From contig NZ_RHHV01000012.1 in assembly GCF_003710905.1 (NCBI RefSeq), positions 1 through 64,000 of the forward strand: a DNA stretch of 64,000 bases. Direction: 5' to 3'. Origin of the DNA: Brevibacillus parabrevis. GTDB lineage: Bacteria; Bacillota; Bacilli; Brevibacillales; Brevibacillaceae. The notes beneath the pieces were generated by a model. That model saw only the letters and a list, made by a program, of their open reading frames with translations. It was not told the DNA's origin and made no database searches. The stretch's first letter is position 1. Each line of letters opens with the position of its first letter. Shown in pieces: positions 39,947 through 48,518 of this stretch. A program made the translations under genes and the position numbers.

Positions 39947-41201
39947 GTGGAAAAAAGGGCCGCTCGGCTGGGCTGTGCATGTCCAGGGCGGTTATCCTTT
40001 CCCCTCCGCTGCGTTCGTGGACGAAGGGGTTCCCGTCGTGCGGATGAGCAACATGAAGAACGGCCGCCTGGACTTGACACAGGCCAAATGTATGGACGAG
40101 ACTGCTCTGGCTGGGCACTCGGCGTATTTGCTGAAACCGGGTGATCTGCTGCTCGGCATGTCAGGCAGTATCGAAAACTTTGCCGAGGTCAAAGCGACCG
40201 ACCTCCCCGCGCTATTGAACCAGCGGGTGGGCAGGTTGCAAATAAAAGACAGCTCGTTGCTGCACAGCGAATATTTGAAATACGTGGTGACCTCCAAGTG
40301 GTTTCGCGATCAAGTGTGGACGATGGCGGCTGGCGTGGCCCAGCTCAATATCAGCACGAAGCAGCTTGAATCCATTCCGGTTTGGTATCCGCCGTTGGCT
40401 GAACAGCAAAAAATCGCCTCCATTCTCGCCGCAGTAGATGGGGTGATCGAGAAGACAGAAGCGATGATCGAACAAGTCGAGGTCGTGAAAAGAGGGCTGA
40501 TGCAGCAGCTGTTTACGCGTGGAATCGGTCACACTTCTTTCCGGCAAACCGAGTTGGGAACGATCCCGGCGGACTGGTCGCTGGTCAAGCTCCAGGAGAT
40601 TGCCAGAGTCAAGGGCGGGAAAAGAGTGCCCAAAGGCTACAGCCTGCTGGAAGAGCAGACTCCGTATCCGTACATCCGCGTGTCCGATTTTCGCGATTAT
40701 ACCGTGAGCCAAAAACAGCTCAAATACGTGAGCGAAGAAATTTACGGCAAAATCAAGCGCTACACGATCTCCAAGCAAGATATGTACTTGTCGATCGCGG
40801 GCATTTACCTCGGAGTGGCGGGCCGTGTTCCCGACTGTCTGGACGGCGCTCTTTTGACAGAAAATGCGGCCAAGATCACCCCGACCTCCGACCGGATCGA
40901 CCTTGATTTTTTGATGTTTGCCCTTGGCTCGGAGCTTTGCCAGAAACAGATTGCCGCGTTAAAAGGCGTGACGGGAGTGCCCAAGCTCGGTCTGAAACGG
41001 GTGGAGACGCTCCTGATTCCTTTGCCGAACCTCACCGAACAGCACAAAATCGTGGCCGGGATCAAAAGCGTGCTCGCAAAGCTTGCGATGGAAAAGGCCA
41101 AACAAACACAGCTCATCGCGATCAAAAAAGAGCTGATGCAAAAGCTTTTGACGGGCAGTGTGCGAGTGCAGGTGGATGAACGGCAGAAGGAAATGGTCTG
41201 A
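39936..41201 (+). CDS. hsdS: Type I restriction-modification system, specificity subunit
   Basis: 421 residues with two target recognition domains (about 10-165 and 205-355) and two conserved helical spacers: PPLAEQQKIASILAAVDGVI...VVKRGLMQQLFTRGIGH and LTEQHKIVAGIKSVLAKL...IKKELMQKLLTG. Each TRD reads half of a bipartite site; the recognised sequence cannot be predicted. Start ATG 39936 overlaps the hsdM stop (ATGATGCCTGA). Confidence 0.94.
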   Translation: MMPEWKKGPLGWAVHVQGGYPFPSAAFVDEGVPVVRMSNMKNGRLDLTQAKCMDETALAGHSAYLLKPGDLLLGMSGSIENFAEVKATDLPALLNQRVGRLQIKDSSLLHSEYLKYVVTSKWFRDQVWTMAAGVAQLNISTKQLESIPVWYPPLAEQQKIASILAAVDGVIEKTEAMIEQVEVVKRGLMQQLFTRGIGHTSFRQTELGTIPADWSLVKLQEIARVKGGKRVPKGYSLLEEQTPYPYIRVSDFRDYTVSQKQLKYVSEEIYGKIKRYTISKQDMYLSIAGIYLGVAGRVPDCLDGALLTENAAKITPTSDRIDLDFLMFALGSELCQKQIAALKGVTGVPKLGLKRVETLLIPLPNLTEQHKIVAGIKSVLAKLAMEKAKQTQLIAIKKELMQKLLTGSVRVQVDERQKEMV

Positions 41202-41223
41202 TCGAGCTTTTCGTCTCAGACAT

Positions 41224-42699
41224 TTAGAAATCGCCGATGCGCGAGTGATGTCCCTGCACAGCCGCGCGCACTCCCGACTCGATCGCGCCTTGAATCCAGC
41301 CGTGATAAGCGGGCGAAGTATGCTCTCCGGCGAAAATGATCGGTCCTTCCATCGAGGTCAAGGCTGCCGACAGCTCCGTCTCCTGAAACGGCTTGAACAG
41401 GGCGAAGCCGCCACCCGCGTAAGGTTGCAGCAGCCAATGATGGGTAACTCCGGTCACAAACGTCTTGTAGACTTGCTCGCCGAACAGGACCGCAAGCTGG
41501 CGCAGCGCTTGCCAAATTTTTTCGTCATGGGACAGACAAAGCCAGGGGAGCGCATCGTCTTCCCACGTGTAGCTCGCCAGAACGACTCCGCCAGACTGGT
41601 CAAATCCATGGCTTGGAAAGTAGGAAAAGCGCAAAGGCAGGTCTGAGATCGCTTGCCCGCCGTACAGACCAGCCTCTTCCCAAAAGCGGCGGGAAAATTG
41701 CAAGGCGATCTTCGTCGACGAGACGTAGTGCAACTGGTGGATGGCTTTCCATTTGCCAAAAGAAAACAGGTTCGACGGCTCGACGTCGATAAATTGCAGG
41801 ACCGGAAACGGAATCGTAATAATCGCGATGTCGCCTGTCAGCTCAAACGGCGTTCGTGTGGCGGTGTCCACCCCGGAAAAGGCGATTTGCTGCCCTTTTT
41901 GGCTGATTCGGTCCACTTTGTGATGGAAGCGGATACGTTCGTTCAGGGAGGGGGCAAACGATTGGGGAAGCAAGTCGAATCCACCCGTGATCTCATAAAA
42001 GCGGGTGGGCGTATCGAACAGGATGAAATCGCGGAAAATCTCCAGAAAAGACAGCTCCGGGAATCCTTCGAAGCCGCTCATCACTTTGATTTTGTCGACG
42101 GCAGCGGCTGAGAGCGACGTGCTGATCGGATTGTGGCGCAAAAAGTATTCCATCGAGTAGCGGTCGTATTCCTTGATGACGATGGGCCAATGCTTGGCGG
42201 GATGTTTTTTGATGAAATCGATAAGCGGCCGGATGGCCATGAGGGCAAGGGCATCGGCTGACTTGCCTTTTTCGTGCGGAGCGACGGGAAAGTGCAACAG
42301 ATCAGGATTTTGCTCGTACAGACGGCGGCGTGTTTTGATCCCGTTTACGTAAATGAGATCGTTCGGCGTACTGTTGATGAACTCGTTGAGTGGCAGGCCG
42401 AATTTGGCTATATACGCCATCGTCAACAAGTGAGTGTTCGGAATGCGCATCGCTCCTGCTTCCACGTAGTGCCCGTCTGTAAAAGGGGCGCGCAGCGTAA
42501 GCACTCTCCCTCCTACTCGTTCCGAGGCTTCCACGATCGTGACATGATGCCCGGCTTGTTTCAGCAGCGAGCCGGCTACCAGACCGGCGATGCCAGCGCC
42601 TGCGATCAAAACCTTTTTCGGTTGTGTTGTCCGAGGCAGGCCATCGCGAATGATCGATAGCATCTGCGCTTCGCTCAAGGGTGATGAAGTCTTTTCCAT
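41224..42699 (-). CDS. Flavin monoamine oxidase / L-amino-acid oxidase family protein
   Basis: ATG 42699 behind AAGGAGAAG gives 491 residues; the open frame upstream to 43032 is not needed. FAD-binding dinucleotide fold VLIAGAGIAGLVAGSLLKQA...VEASERVGGRV, then GAMRIPNTHLLTMAYIAKFG, and the C-terminal FAD motif IIFAGEHTSPAYHGWIQGAI...SGVRAA. It oxidises amines or L-amino acids, releasing H2O2 and ammonia. There is no signal peptide. It is divergent from a glycolipid-binding-family gene. Confidence 0.92.
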   Translation of the reverse strand: MEKTSSPLSEAQMLSIIRDGLPRTTQPKKVLIAGAGIAGLVAGSLLKQAGHHVTIVEASERVGGRVLTLRAPFTDGHYVEAGAMRIPNTHLLTMAYIAKFGLPLNEFINSTPNDLIYVNGIKTRRRLYEQNPDLLHFPVAPHEKGKSADALALMAIRPLIDFIKKHPAKHWPIVIKEYDRYSMEYFLRHNPISTSLSAAAVDKIKVMSGFEGFPELSFLEIFRDFILFDTPTRFYEITGGFDLLPQSFAPSLNERIRFHHKVDRISQKGQQIAFSGVDTATRTPFELTGDIAIITIPFPVLQFIDVEPSNLFSFGKWKAIHQLHYVSSTKIALQFSRRFWEEAGLYGGQAISDLPLRFSYFPSHGFDQSGGVVLASYTWEDDALPWLCLSHDEKIWQALRQLAVLFGEQVYKTFVTGVTHHWLLQPYAGGGFALFKPFQETELSAALTSMEGPIIFAGEHTSPAYHGWIQGAIESGVRAAVQGHHSRIGDF

Positions 42700-42837
42700 G
42701 CGGCTTCTCCTTTTTCTGCTTGTGAAAATAGCGTATTCTGCGCTGGGCGCAATTGTGTTTGCTAGATTCCAATTCCATCCAATGCGTGGTAAACTGGGGA
42801 TGGAAAGAAATGAGAACGTGTGATCGGGGGTATAGGC

Positions 42838-43425
42838 ATGCTGCCTGCTAATGTGATTTGGAAGCCGCATAGCGGATTGGGCTTCGAGCATCTGGAAATT
42901 AGCGAGAGCAATGAGCGGTTGATTTTTGACAGCCTTGTAATGGGGATGAACGAACAGGGCGAATGGGTGAGAACCCACTATGTCATTGAACTGGATAGCA
43001 AGTGGGCGACGAGAAAAGTAACGATTCGTCACCTGGGAAAAACAGACGGACTGTGCCTTTTGTCAGATGGGCAGGGGGAGTGGACAAATGCGGAAGGTGA
43101 GCCAATCCCCGAACTGGCGGGCTGTGTGGATATTGACATTTCCTGCACGCCGTTTACGAATACGCTGCCGATCAGAAGGCTGTCATTTGCCCCGCATGTG
43201 CCGCAGGAGATTGACGTCGTGTACTTTTCGGCTTACGAGTTGACCTGGCGGCGAGTGAGGCAGCAATATACGCTGCTTTCGGCTGATGCGGGTTCGTCTG
43301 TCTTTGAGTATCGGGCGGGTTCATTTGTGGAAAACATCACGGTCGATGAGCAGGGGCTTGTGCTGGCGTATCCGGACTTGTTTGTGCGCGAAAATCTTGC
43401 GATGGCGGAAGCGGGCAAGGCATAG
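42838..43425 (+). CDS. Putative glycolipid-binding family protein
   Basis: ATG 42838 follows GGGGGTAT. 195 residues: VIWKPHSGLGFEHLEIS, HYVIELDSKWATRKVTI, DGQGEWTNAEGEPIPELAGC, DIDISCTPFTNTLPIRRL and YTLLSADAGSSVFEYRAG. These strands match the family related to mycobacterial FcbC-like glycolipid-binding proteins (PF06475). Function in Firmicutes is unknown. Confidence 0.82.
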   Translation: MLPANVIWKPHSGLGFEHLEISESNERLIFDSLVMGMNEQGEWVRTHYVIELDSKWATRKVTIRHLGKTDGLCLLSDGQGEWTNAEGEPIPELAGCVDIDISCTPFTNTLPIRRLSFAPHVPQEIDVVYFSAYELTWRRVRQQYTLLSADAGSSVFEYRAGSFVENITVDEQGLVLAYPDLFVRENLAMAEAGKA

Positions 43426-43444
43426 GAAGGAGGAATGTTTCGTC

Positions 43445-43840
43445 ATGGCAGACCGTTTTATAGCCGCTATGATGACCAGCTTCCTGTTTACGCTCGGTGC
43501 CGCACTCGTCTTTTTTCACGATCGCTTCATGATGTTGCCTACAGCCATGATTACCTTTCCGCTGGTTTTTGCGTGTGGCATCCCTGCTTCCCTCGTGATC
43601 GATCGGTTGATGCGATTGCTGCGTCTGAACAGGAGTGCCGGAGCGGTTTTCGTGGAGCTGGCTCTTTACGGTGCAGCCGGAATAGGCGTGACCGTCTTGT
43701 TGTTCTGGAAGGTCGGCGGGGTATTTTTTAGCGCAGGTTCGCCTATGTATTACATGGGCGTGGCAGCTTCTGTGTTGTACGGACTGTGTCTGTTTGCCCT
43801 CAGAAGAAAAAGGCGGTCTGAGGTGGAGCGCTGCTCATAG
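43445..43840 (+). CDS. Four-helix membrane protein
   Basis: ATG 43445 behind AGGAGGAATG gives 131 residues with hydrophobic segments FIAAMMTSFLFTLGAALVFF, LPTAMITFPLVFACGIPASL, AVFVELALYGAAGIGVTVLL and YYMGVAASVLYGLCLFAL and a basic C-terminus. It is 19 bp after the previous gene. No family was recognised. Confidence 0.7.
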   Translation: MADRFIAAMMTSFLFTLGAALVFFHDRFMMLPTAMITFPLVFACGIPASLVIDRLMRLLRLNRSAGAVFVELALYGAAGIGVTVLLFWKVGGVFFSAGSPMYYMGVAASVLYGLCLFALRRKRRSEVERCS

Positions 43841-43878
43841 AAGGACAAGGGCTTATTAGTGTCAAGGAGGCGAGGAAG

Positions 43879-44304
43879 ATGGGAACGGTGGAAAAAGCAA
43901 TTGCACTTGCGGCTCAAGCGCATGCGGGCCAAACCGACAAAGGCAATCACCCGTACATCCTGCATCCGTTGCGGGTCATGCTGAAAATGCCGACGGACGA
44001 GACGCGAATCGCGGCGGTTTTGCACGACGTTTTGGAAGACACGGCGATCACGGAGGAAGATTTGCGGGCAGCAGGTTTTTCCCAAGCGATTGTTTCAGCC
44101 GTGATTGCCCTGACCAGACGCGAAGGCGAAAGCTATCCAGACTTTATCAGGCGGGCCAGCGAAGACCCGATTGCCCGAGTGGTGAAGCTGGGCGACATCG
44201 AGGACAATCTCGACTTGTCGCGGATTGCAGTGCCTACCGAGCAAGACCGGGAAAGGCAGAAGCGCTACGAGGAAGCCGCGAAGCTTTTGCGGCTGCGCTC
44301 CTAG
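43879..44304 (+). CDS. HD-domain protein of the SpoT/Mesh1 (small alarmone hydrolase) type
   Basis: 141 residues. HD features: AIALAAQAHAGQTDKGNHPY, ILHPLRVML, AAVLHDVLEDTAITEEDL (the HD pair), and VKLGDIEDNLDLSRI. These match the hydrolase half of Rel/SpoT and stand-alone Mesh1-like enzymes that cleave (p)ppGpp. ED in HDVLEDT and the D of KLGDIEDN are conserved. No synthetase domain is present. ATG follows AAGGAGGCGAGG. Confidence 0.85.
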   Translation: MGTVEKAIALAAQAHAGQTDKGNHPYILHPLRVMLKMPTDETRIAAVLHDVLEDTAITEEDLRAAGFSQAIVSAVIALTRREGESYPDFIRRASEDPIARVVKLGDIEDNLDLSRIAVPTEQDRERQKRYEEAAKLLRLRS

Positions 44305-44349
44305 TGCGAAGCGAAACAGCCAGTCAAGAGCGATGGGTCGCTGTCATTC

Positions 44350-44379
44350 TTGACGGCTGCCGGAACGGTGCGCTATAGT
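44350..44379 (+). promoter_or_regulatory. Promoter of the MutS2-paralog leader
   Basis: TTGACG (44350-44355), an 18-bp spacer, and TATAGT (44374-44379) put the start near 44386, about 410 bp before the coding region. Confidence 0.8.
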
Positions 44380-44409
44380 GAAACTAACCTTATCAAGGGA
44401 GAGATGTTG

Positions 44410-44433
44410 ATGTCGGCGGTAGTTCTTAACTAG
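44410..44433 (+). CDS. Leader peptide MSAVVLN (regulatory short ORF)
   Basis: Behind AAGGGAGAG (44395-44403), ATG TCG GCG GTA GTT CTT AAC TAG encodes seven residues; ATG 44404 is in frame but too close to the binding site. Its last codons (GTTCTTAAC) are themselves the first strand of the leader hairpin. A ribosome stalled here would hide that strand, the usual logic of drug-inducible leader peptides ahead of erm, ABC-F and related resistance genes. Confidence 0.75.
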   Translation: MSAVVLN

Positions 44434-44600
44434 ATCAATTCCATATCGAAGGCAAGGAGTAATCCCACCAAAATTTTGCGCTGTTTGCAAAGTTTATTTG
44501 CGTTGGCCCATTTCCTGCCTTGGAATTAGTTAAGAACAACGGATATCATCACTGCTCCAGGTTTTCAACCTATCATTGCGCCCAAATCCGTGCTGTGTTC
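44422..44600 (+). promoter_or_regulatory. Mutually exclusive anti-antiterminator/antiterminator leader
   Basis: Strand A (44422-44443, with an internal bulge) pairs with strand B (44521-44537): GTTCTTAACT with AGTTAAGAAC and AATTCCA with TGGAATT; AAGGCA-A-GG (44449-44457) with CCTGCCTT (44513-44520) lengthens the helix. The 3' part of B, GAACAACGGAT (44534-44544), can instead pair with ATCCGT (44586-44591) plus TGTTC (44596-44600), which destroys terminator 1. A:B pairing and B:C pairing share bases 44534-44537, so they compete. Confidence 0.8.
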
Positions 44601-44614
44601 AGCGCGGTTTTTTT
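44588..44614 (+). terminator. Leader terminator 1
   Basis: CCGTGCTG-TGTT-CAGCGCGG is followed by seven T. Its 5' strand overlaps the antiterminator partner. Confidence 0.88.
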
Positions 44615-44714
44615 ATTCCCTTTTTGGATCGTTTGCCTGCTTTTTGATCAAGCGGCTGGCGGTCTTGTTAGGGTACGGTTTGCGTGCGCATCGGTAGGGA
44701 TGGACCCAAAAAGA

Positions 44715-44754
44715 GGGCGGAGAATGACGTTTGTTCATTCTCCGCCCTTTTTTT
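44715..44754 (+). terminator. Leader terminator 2
   Basis: GGGCGGAGAATG pairs perfectly with CATTCTCCGCCC (12 bp), followed by seven T. It ends 43 bp before the TTG start of the MutS2-like gene and after terminator 1, so read-through would need to pass both. Confidence 0.9.
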
Positions 44755-44797
44755 CGTTGAGGGGCATACACGATAAAAGCAAAAGGAGCGATTTACT

Positions 44798-46984
44798 TTG
44801 AACGAAAAAGCATTGCAACGACTGGAATACGACAAAATCAAAGCAACATTGATGGAGTACGCCGTATCGTACGCCGGGAGGCAGCACGTCGAACAGCTGC
44901 AGCCGCTCGATTCAGCCAAAGTGCTGCGCAAAAAACTGGACGAAACCGCCGAGGCCAAAGCGCTGTTGCAGCAAGGGGCGAGCGTTCCTGTTCCTTCGCT
45001 GGAAGGAATGGAGATGATTTTGTCCCTGCTGGGAACGGGGTATGTGTTCACGGAACAAGACTTTTCCCATCTGCATCAGTTTCTCGTGAGCTGCGCCCAG
45101 CTTTCCAAGTACATGGCGAGCAAAGCGGAAGCGGCGCCGCGTGTCAGCTCTTACGCGACGACGATGTACACGCTGAGTCGGTTGAAGACGGAAATCGAGC
45201 AGTGCATCCGGCACGGTCAGGTGGTGGATACGGCGAGCAAAGATTTGCTGAAAACACGCAAGCGAATCGTCGTCTTTGAAGAGCGGCTCAAACGGCAGCT
45301 CGATACGCTGATGAACAAATACCGTTCGATTTTGCAAGAAAACATGATCAGCATGCGCAACGGAAGATACGTGCTGCCGATTAAAAAAGAGCATCGCCGA
45401 CAAGTGGCAGGCAGTGTGCTGGACGAATCGGCGAGCGGGCAAACGGTCTATATGGAGCCTGCGGAGATCGGAGCGGTGCAGTTCGAGCTGTCCGCGCTGA
45501 AAGCAGAAGAGGCGCGGGAAGTGACGAAAGTGCTGATGCAGTTGTCGGCAGTGGCCGAAGAATTTTCGCAAGAGCTGCATGTGAACGTGGACACAGTCGG
45601 GATGTACGACTTTTTGTTCGCCAAAGCGAAGTACGCCTTGGCGTTGGGCGCAGTGAATGTGGAGTTGAATGAACAGGGACGGATTGACGTCAAGGAAGCG
45701 CGTCATCCGTTAATGGGGCGGCAGATGGTTCCGCTCGATATTCAGATTGGCAAAAGCTTTCAAACGCTGGTCATTACCGGGCCGAATACGGGCGGAAAAA
45801 CGTTGACGCTCAAAACGGTCGGCCTTTTGACCGCGATGGTGCAATCGGGCTTGCTGGTGCCTGTGAAGGAAGGCAGCCAGTTTGCCATTTTCCGCAACAT
45901 CGCCGTCGATATTGGCGACGGGCAGAGCATCGAGCATGCGTTGAGTACGTTTTCCGCGCACATTCGCAACGTCATCGAAATTTTGCAGGTCACCGATCAT
46001 TCGACTCTCGTGCTGATTGACGAGATGGCTTCCGGCACCGATCCGGGGGAAGGGGTGGCTTTGTCGATTGCCATTTTGGAGGAGCTACACAAGCGGGGCG
46101 CAACGGTGATCGCGACGACTCATTTTAACGAGATCAAAAATTTTGCAAGTGCGACCGCAGGCTTCCAAAATGCGCGCATGGAGTTTGACGAAGAGACGTT
46201 GCAGCCGCTCTATCGCTTGCGGATTGGCGAGGCGGGCCACAGCTATGCCTTTTTAATCGCGATGAAGCTGGGGATTCCGCGAGCCATGATCGAGCGTTCG
46301 CGGGAGATTAACCAGCATGGTTTTGCCCGGACGCAAGCGGGGATGGCTTCCGAGGTGGGGCAAGCAGGAGGGGAGGATTTTGTTCATCGGGTCGAGGAGA
46401 AGGAAGAGGAGAGGGAGGCAGGGCGAGGGCAAGGCTTCTTGGGGGGAGCTTTGGTGGAGCAGATGGGTTCTGCCGAACAGGTGGTTGCGGTAGAATCGGA
46501 GTTGTTGGGTAGCTCAGAGTGGCTGGGTAACGCGGAACGGTCAGGTGGTGGAGAACGACTGGATAGCGGAGAACGGCATGGTGACGGAGAACGGTCAAGT
46601 AGCGAAAAAAGGTCTGATAGCTCAGCTCGATCAGCCAGCACAGAACTAGCAAAGCAAGAGTCACAGGCAGACTCCCCCACCCCCGCGCTCAGCGGCAGAA
46701 AGCGTTTTGCCATCGGAGATTGCGTCTTCGTGTCTTCGTTAGGCCGGACGGGTATCGTGTGCACGGTGGAGGATGGCAAAGGGAACGTGGGCGTGCTGAT
46801 TCAAAATCAGAAATTCAAAATCAACCAAAAGCGTCTCACCTTGCACATTGAGGGCAAGGAGCTGTACCCGGACGATTACGACATGGACATCGTGTTTGAA
46901 ACAAAAGAAAACCGTAAAAAACGCAAACTGATGGCGCGCAAGCATGTGGACGGACTTTCTATCGAAACGAAGCGGGAAGAATAA
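44798..46984 (+). CDS. MutS2-like ATPase lacking the Smr domain
   Basis: 728 residues from TTG 44798, behind AAAGGAGCG. N-terminal MutS2 core (LEYDKIKATLMEYAVSYAGR, ...RNGRYVLPIKKEHRRQVAGS, VLDESASGQTVYMEPAEIG), then the ABC-type ATPase with Walker A GPNTGGKT, Walker B LVLIDEMASGTDPGEG and H-loop ATTHFNEIK. After it comes a low-complexity Ser/Gly/Glu insertion (ERSGGGERLDSGERHGDGER and similar) and a KOW-like segment (RFAIGDCVFVSSLGRTGIVC). The nuclease-type Smr domain of MutS2 is absent. B. subtilis MutS2 (RqcU) separates collided ribosomes; this paralog may do so or act on DNA. The leader suggests translation-stress control. Confidence 0.9.
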   Translation: MNEKALQRLEYDKIKATLMEYAVSYAGRQHVEQLQPLDSAKVLRKKLDETAEAKALLQQGASVPVPSLEGMEMILSLLGTGYVFTEQDFSHLHQFLVSCAQLSKYMASKAEAAPRVSSYATTMYTLSRLKTEIEQCIRHGQVVDTASKDLLKTRKRIVVFEERLKRQLDTLMNKYRSILQENMISMRNGRYVLPIKKEHRRQVAGSVLDESASGQTVYMEPAEIGAVQFELSALKAEEAREVTKVLMQLSAVAEEFSQELHVNVDTVGMYDFLFAKAKYALALGAVNVELNEQGRIDVKEARHPLMGRQMVPLDIQIGKSFQTLVITGPNTGGKTLTLKTVGLLTAMVQSGLLVPVKEGSQFAIFRNIAVDIGDGQSIEHALSTFSAHIRNVIEILQVTDHSTLVLIDEMASGTDPGEGVALSIAILEELHKRGATVIATTHFNEIKNFASATAGFQNARMEFDEETLQPLYRLRIGEAGHSYAFLIAMKLGIPRAMIERSREINQHGFARTQAGMASEVGQAGGEDFVHRVEEKEEEREAGRGQGFLGGALVEQMGSAEQVVAVESELLGSSEWLGNAERSGGGERLDSGERHGDGERSSSEKRSDSSARSASTELAKQESQADSPTPALSGRKRFAIGDCVFVSSLGRTGIVCTVEDGKGNVGVLIQNQKFKINQKRLTLHIEGKELYPDDYDMDIVFETKENRKKRKLMARKHVDGLSIETKREE

Positions 46985-47014
46985 GCGCTCAAAGCGATAG
47001 GGATAGCTTTAAAA

Positions 47015-47290
47015 GGTTGTTTGAAAAAACTGGGAGAGAGACTGAATCGGAGGTCAAGACGGAAAGGCGTAGCCCCCGAAGGTTGTTTGAAAGAATCGGG
47101 AGAAAAGAGCGGTCAAGGCGAAAGGCATAGCCCCCGAAGATATTTGAAAGAATCAGGAGGAAAGAGCAGTCAAGACGGAAAGGCGTAGCCTCGAAGGTTG
47201 TTTGAAAGAATGGTAAGGTAAAAATTATAAATAAGACAATCACAGCTTCGTTAAGCTATTTGAAAGAACCGGGAGGAATAGGCGGGTCAG
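47015..47290 (+). repeat. Decaying tandem repeats after the MutS2-like gene
   Basis: Units begin at 47015, 47081, 47139, 47196 and 47255 (periods 66, 58, 57 and 59 bp). Each starts GG/GCT-TTTGAAAGAA and the first three end with GGCGTAGCC...CGAA. Similarity fades in units 4 and 5. There are no spacers of constant unique sequence, so it is not CRISPR. No ORF spans it. The remaining gap to 47562 holds only a TATAAT (47458-47463) that may serve the next gene. Confidence 0.8.
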
Positions 47291-47562
47291 AACGACAGTC
47301 ACACTCTCCCGTAGATCGTCCATAAAACCAGGCTGAACCAAAGACAAGGTGGAGAAAAAACGCGCGCGCCGTTCCATCGCTCCACCTGCCTTCAGCCGGA
47401 GAGAAGCCCGCTGGCGATCTACAGGAAAAACAACTCAAATGCCGCTCGCATCTGACGTATAATGGAAAAGCTTTGGCACGTGGCTATTAGCAGCAAGTGA
47501 GACTATTTTGCCTGCGGGATGCCATGTTGCCAGTTTATTCAACCAAAAAAGAGGTGAGAAAA

Positions 47563-48483
47563 ATGACACAGGCAAATCCGTGGAAAGCGGAGTGGGACGT
47601 CACGCAGGAGCTGGCGCAAGCATTGATCTACAGCCAGTTTCCCGCGCTTTCGTCCATGCGGGTAAAGCGGCTGGGAGACGGATGGGACAATACGGTTTAT
47701 CTGGTTGGAGCAAAATACGTCTTTCGCTTCCCGCGCAGAAAACTCGCCGTGGAGCTGATCGGACGAGAAGGCCGACTTTTGCCCAAGCTTGCTCCGTACG
47801 TAACACTCCCGTATGCAAAGCCGCTTTTTTACGGGGAAGGGACGCCCGAGTATCCCGTGCCGTTTTTGGGGTACGTGTATGTGCAGGGAGAGTTTCCAGT
47901 AGGGCTGACTGACGAGCAACGGGCGTCATCCGGGCCGCTCCTGGCGCGATTTTTAAAGCGGCTGCATGCCTTCCCAGTAGCAATTGCCAAAGAGAACGGC
48001 GTGCTTGCTGATCACCGGGCCTTGCTGGATGTTGCAGCACGAAAAGCAAAAATGGTCCAGCTGCTGGCTGATCCGCACTTGCCTTTCGAGGAAAGCGACC
48101 GATCGCTCCTTATGGATTACTTGCACGACCTGAATGCGAAACGTCTGCAGCCGAAGGAAGTGTTCATGCATGGCGATCTGCACTTCAAAAATATGCTGGT
48201 GACTCCAAACGGGCAGATCGCAGGAATCGTTGATTGGGGAGACATGTGCATCGGACATCCCGGCTGTGATCTGAACATCGCCTACAGCTTTTTGCCGCCA
48301 GAGGCGCGGGATGATTTTTTCCGTGAATACGGCGAAGTAGACGAGGAAACGAAGCTGTTGGCTCGTCTGATGGCTGTGTACATTCCGATGTTGATTTACA
48401 GGCAGGCAAAAGACACGGGCGATACACGGGTGGCACAAGAGGCGAGGGACATAATCAAGCGCGCCCTGGCCGAATCTTGCTAA
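47563..48483 (+). CDS. Aminoglycoside-phosphotransferase-family protein
   Basis: ATG 47563 behind GAGGTGAG gives 306 residues. Kinase-like features: GDGWDNTVYLVGAKYVFRFP (nucleotide loop and Lys/Arg), catalytic HGDLHFKNML (Brenner motif) and GIVDWGDMCIGHPGCDLN (metal-binding Asp). The APH fold covers antibiotic kinases and small-molecule kinases such as those for choline, fructosamine or macrolides. Substrate is not predictable; resistance is possible but unproven. Confidence 0.9.
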   Translation: MTQANPWKAEWDVTQELAQALIYSQFPALSSMRVKRLGDGWDNTVYLVGAKYVFRFPRRKLAVELIGREGRLLPKLAPYVTLPYAKPLFYGEGTPEYPVPFLGYVYVQGEFPVGLTDEQRASSGPLLARFLKRLHAFPVAIAKENGVLADHRALLDVAARKAKMVQLLADPHLPFEESDRSLLMDYLHDLNAKRLQPKEVFMHGDLHFKNMLVTPNGQIAGIVDWGDMCIGHPGCDLNIAYSFLPPEARDDFFREYGEVDEETKLLARLMAVYIPMLIYRQAKDTGDTRVAQEARDIIKRALAESC

Positions 48484-48518
48484 GGCTTGCGGGCGCGCCA
48501 TGTATGGAAAAGACGTTT

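Noticed and set aside
42700..43033. N-terminal extension of the amine oxidase up to 43032
   Set aside because: The extension overlaps the divergent gene at 42838 and lacks a binding site; ATG 42699 has a strong one and starts just before the FAD fold.
44520..44801. Possible 93-residue protein within the leader of the MutS2-like gene
   Set aside because: It spans both terminators, lacks a ribosome binding site and has a composition consistent with structured RNA read as codons.
47015..47290. Possible CRISPR array
   Set aside because: Repeat units are directly adjacent, vary in length and decay, without unique spacers of constant size; no cas genes are present.
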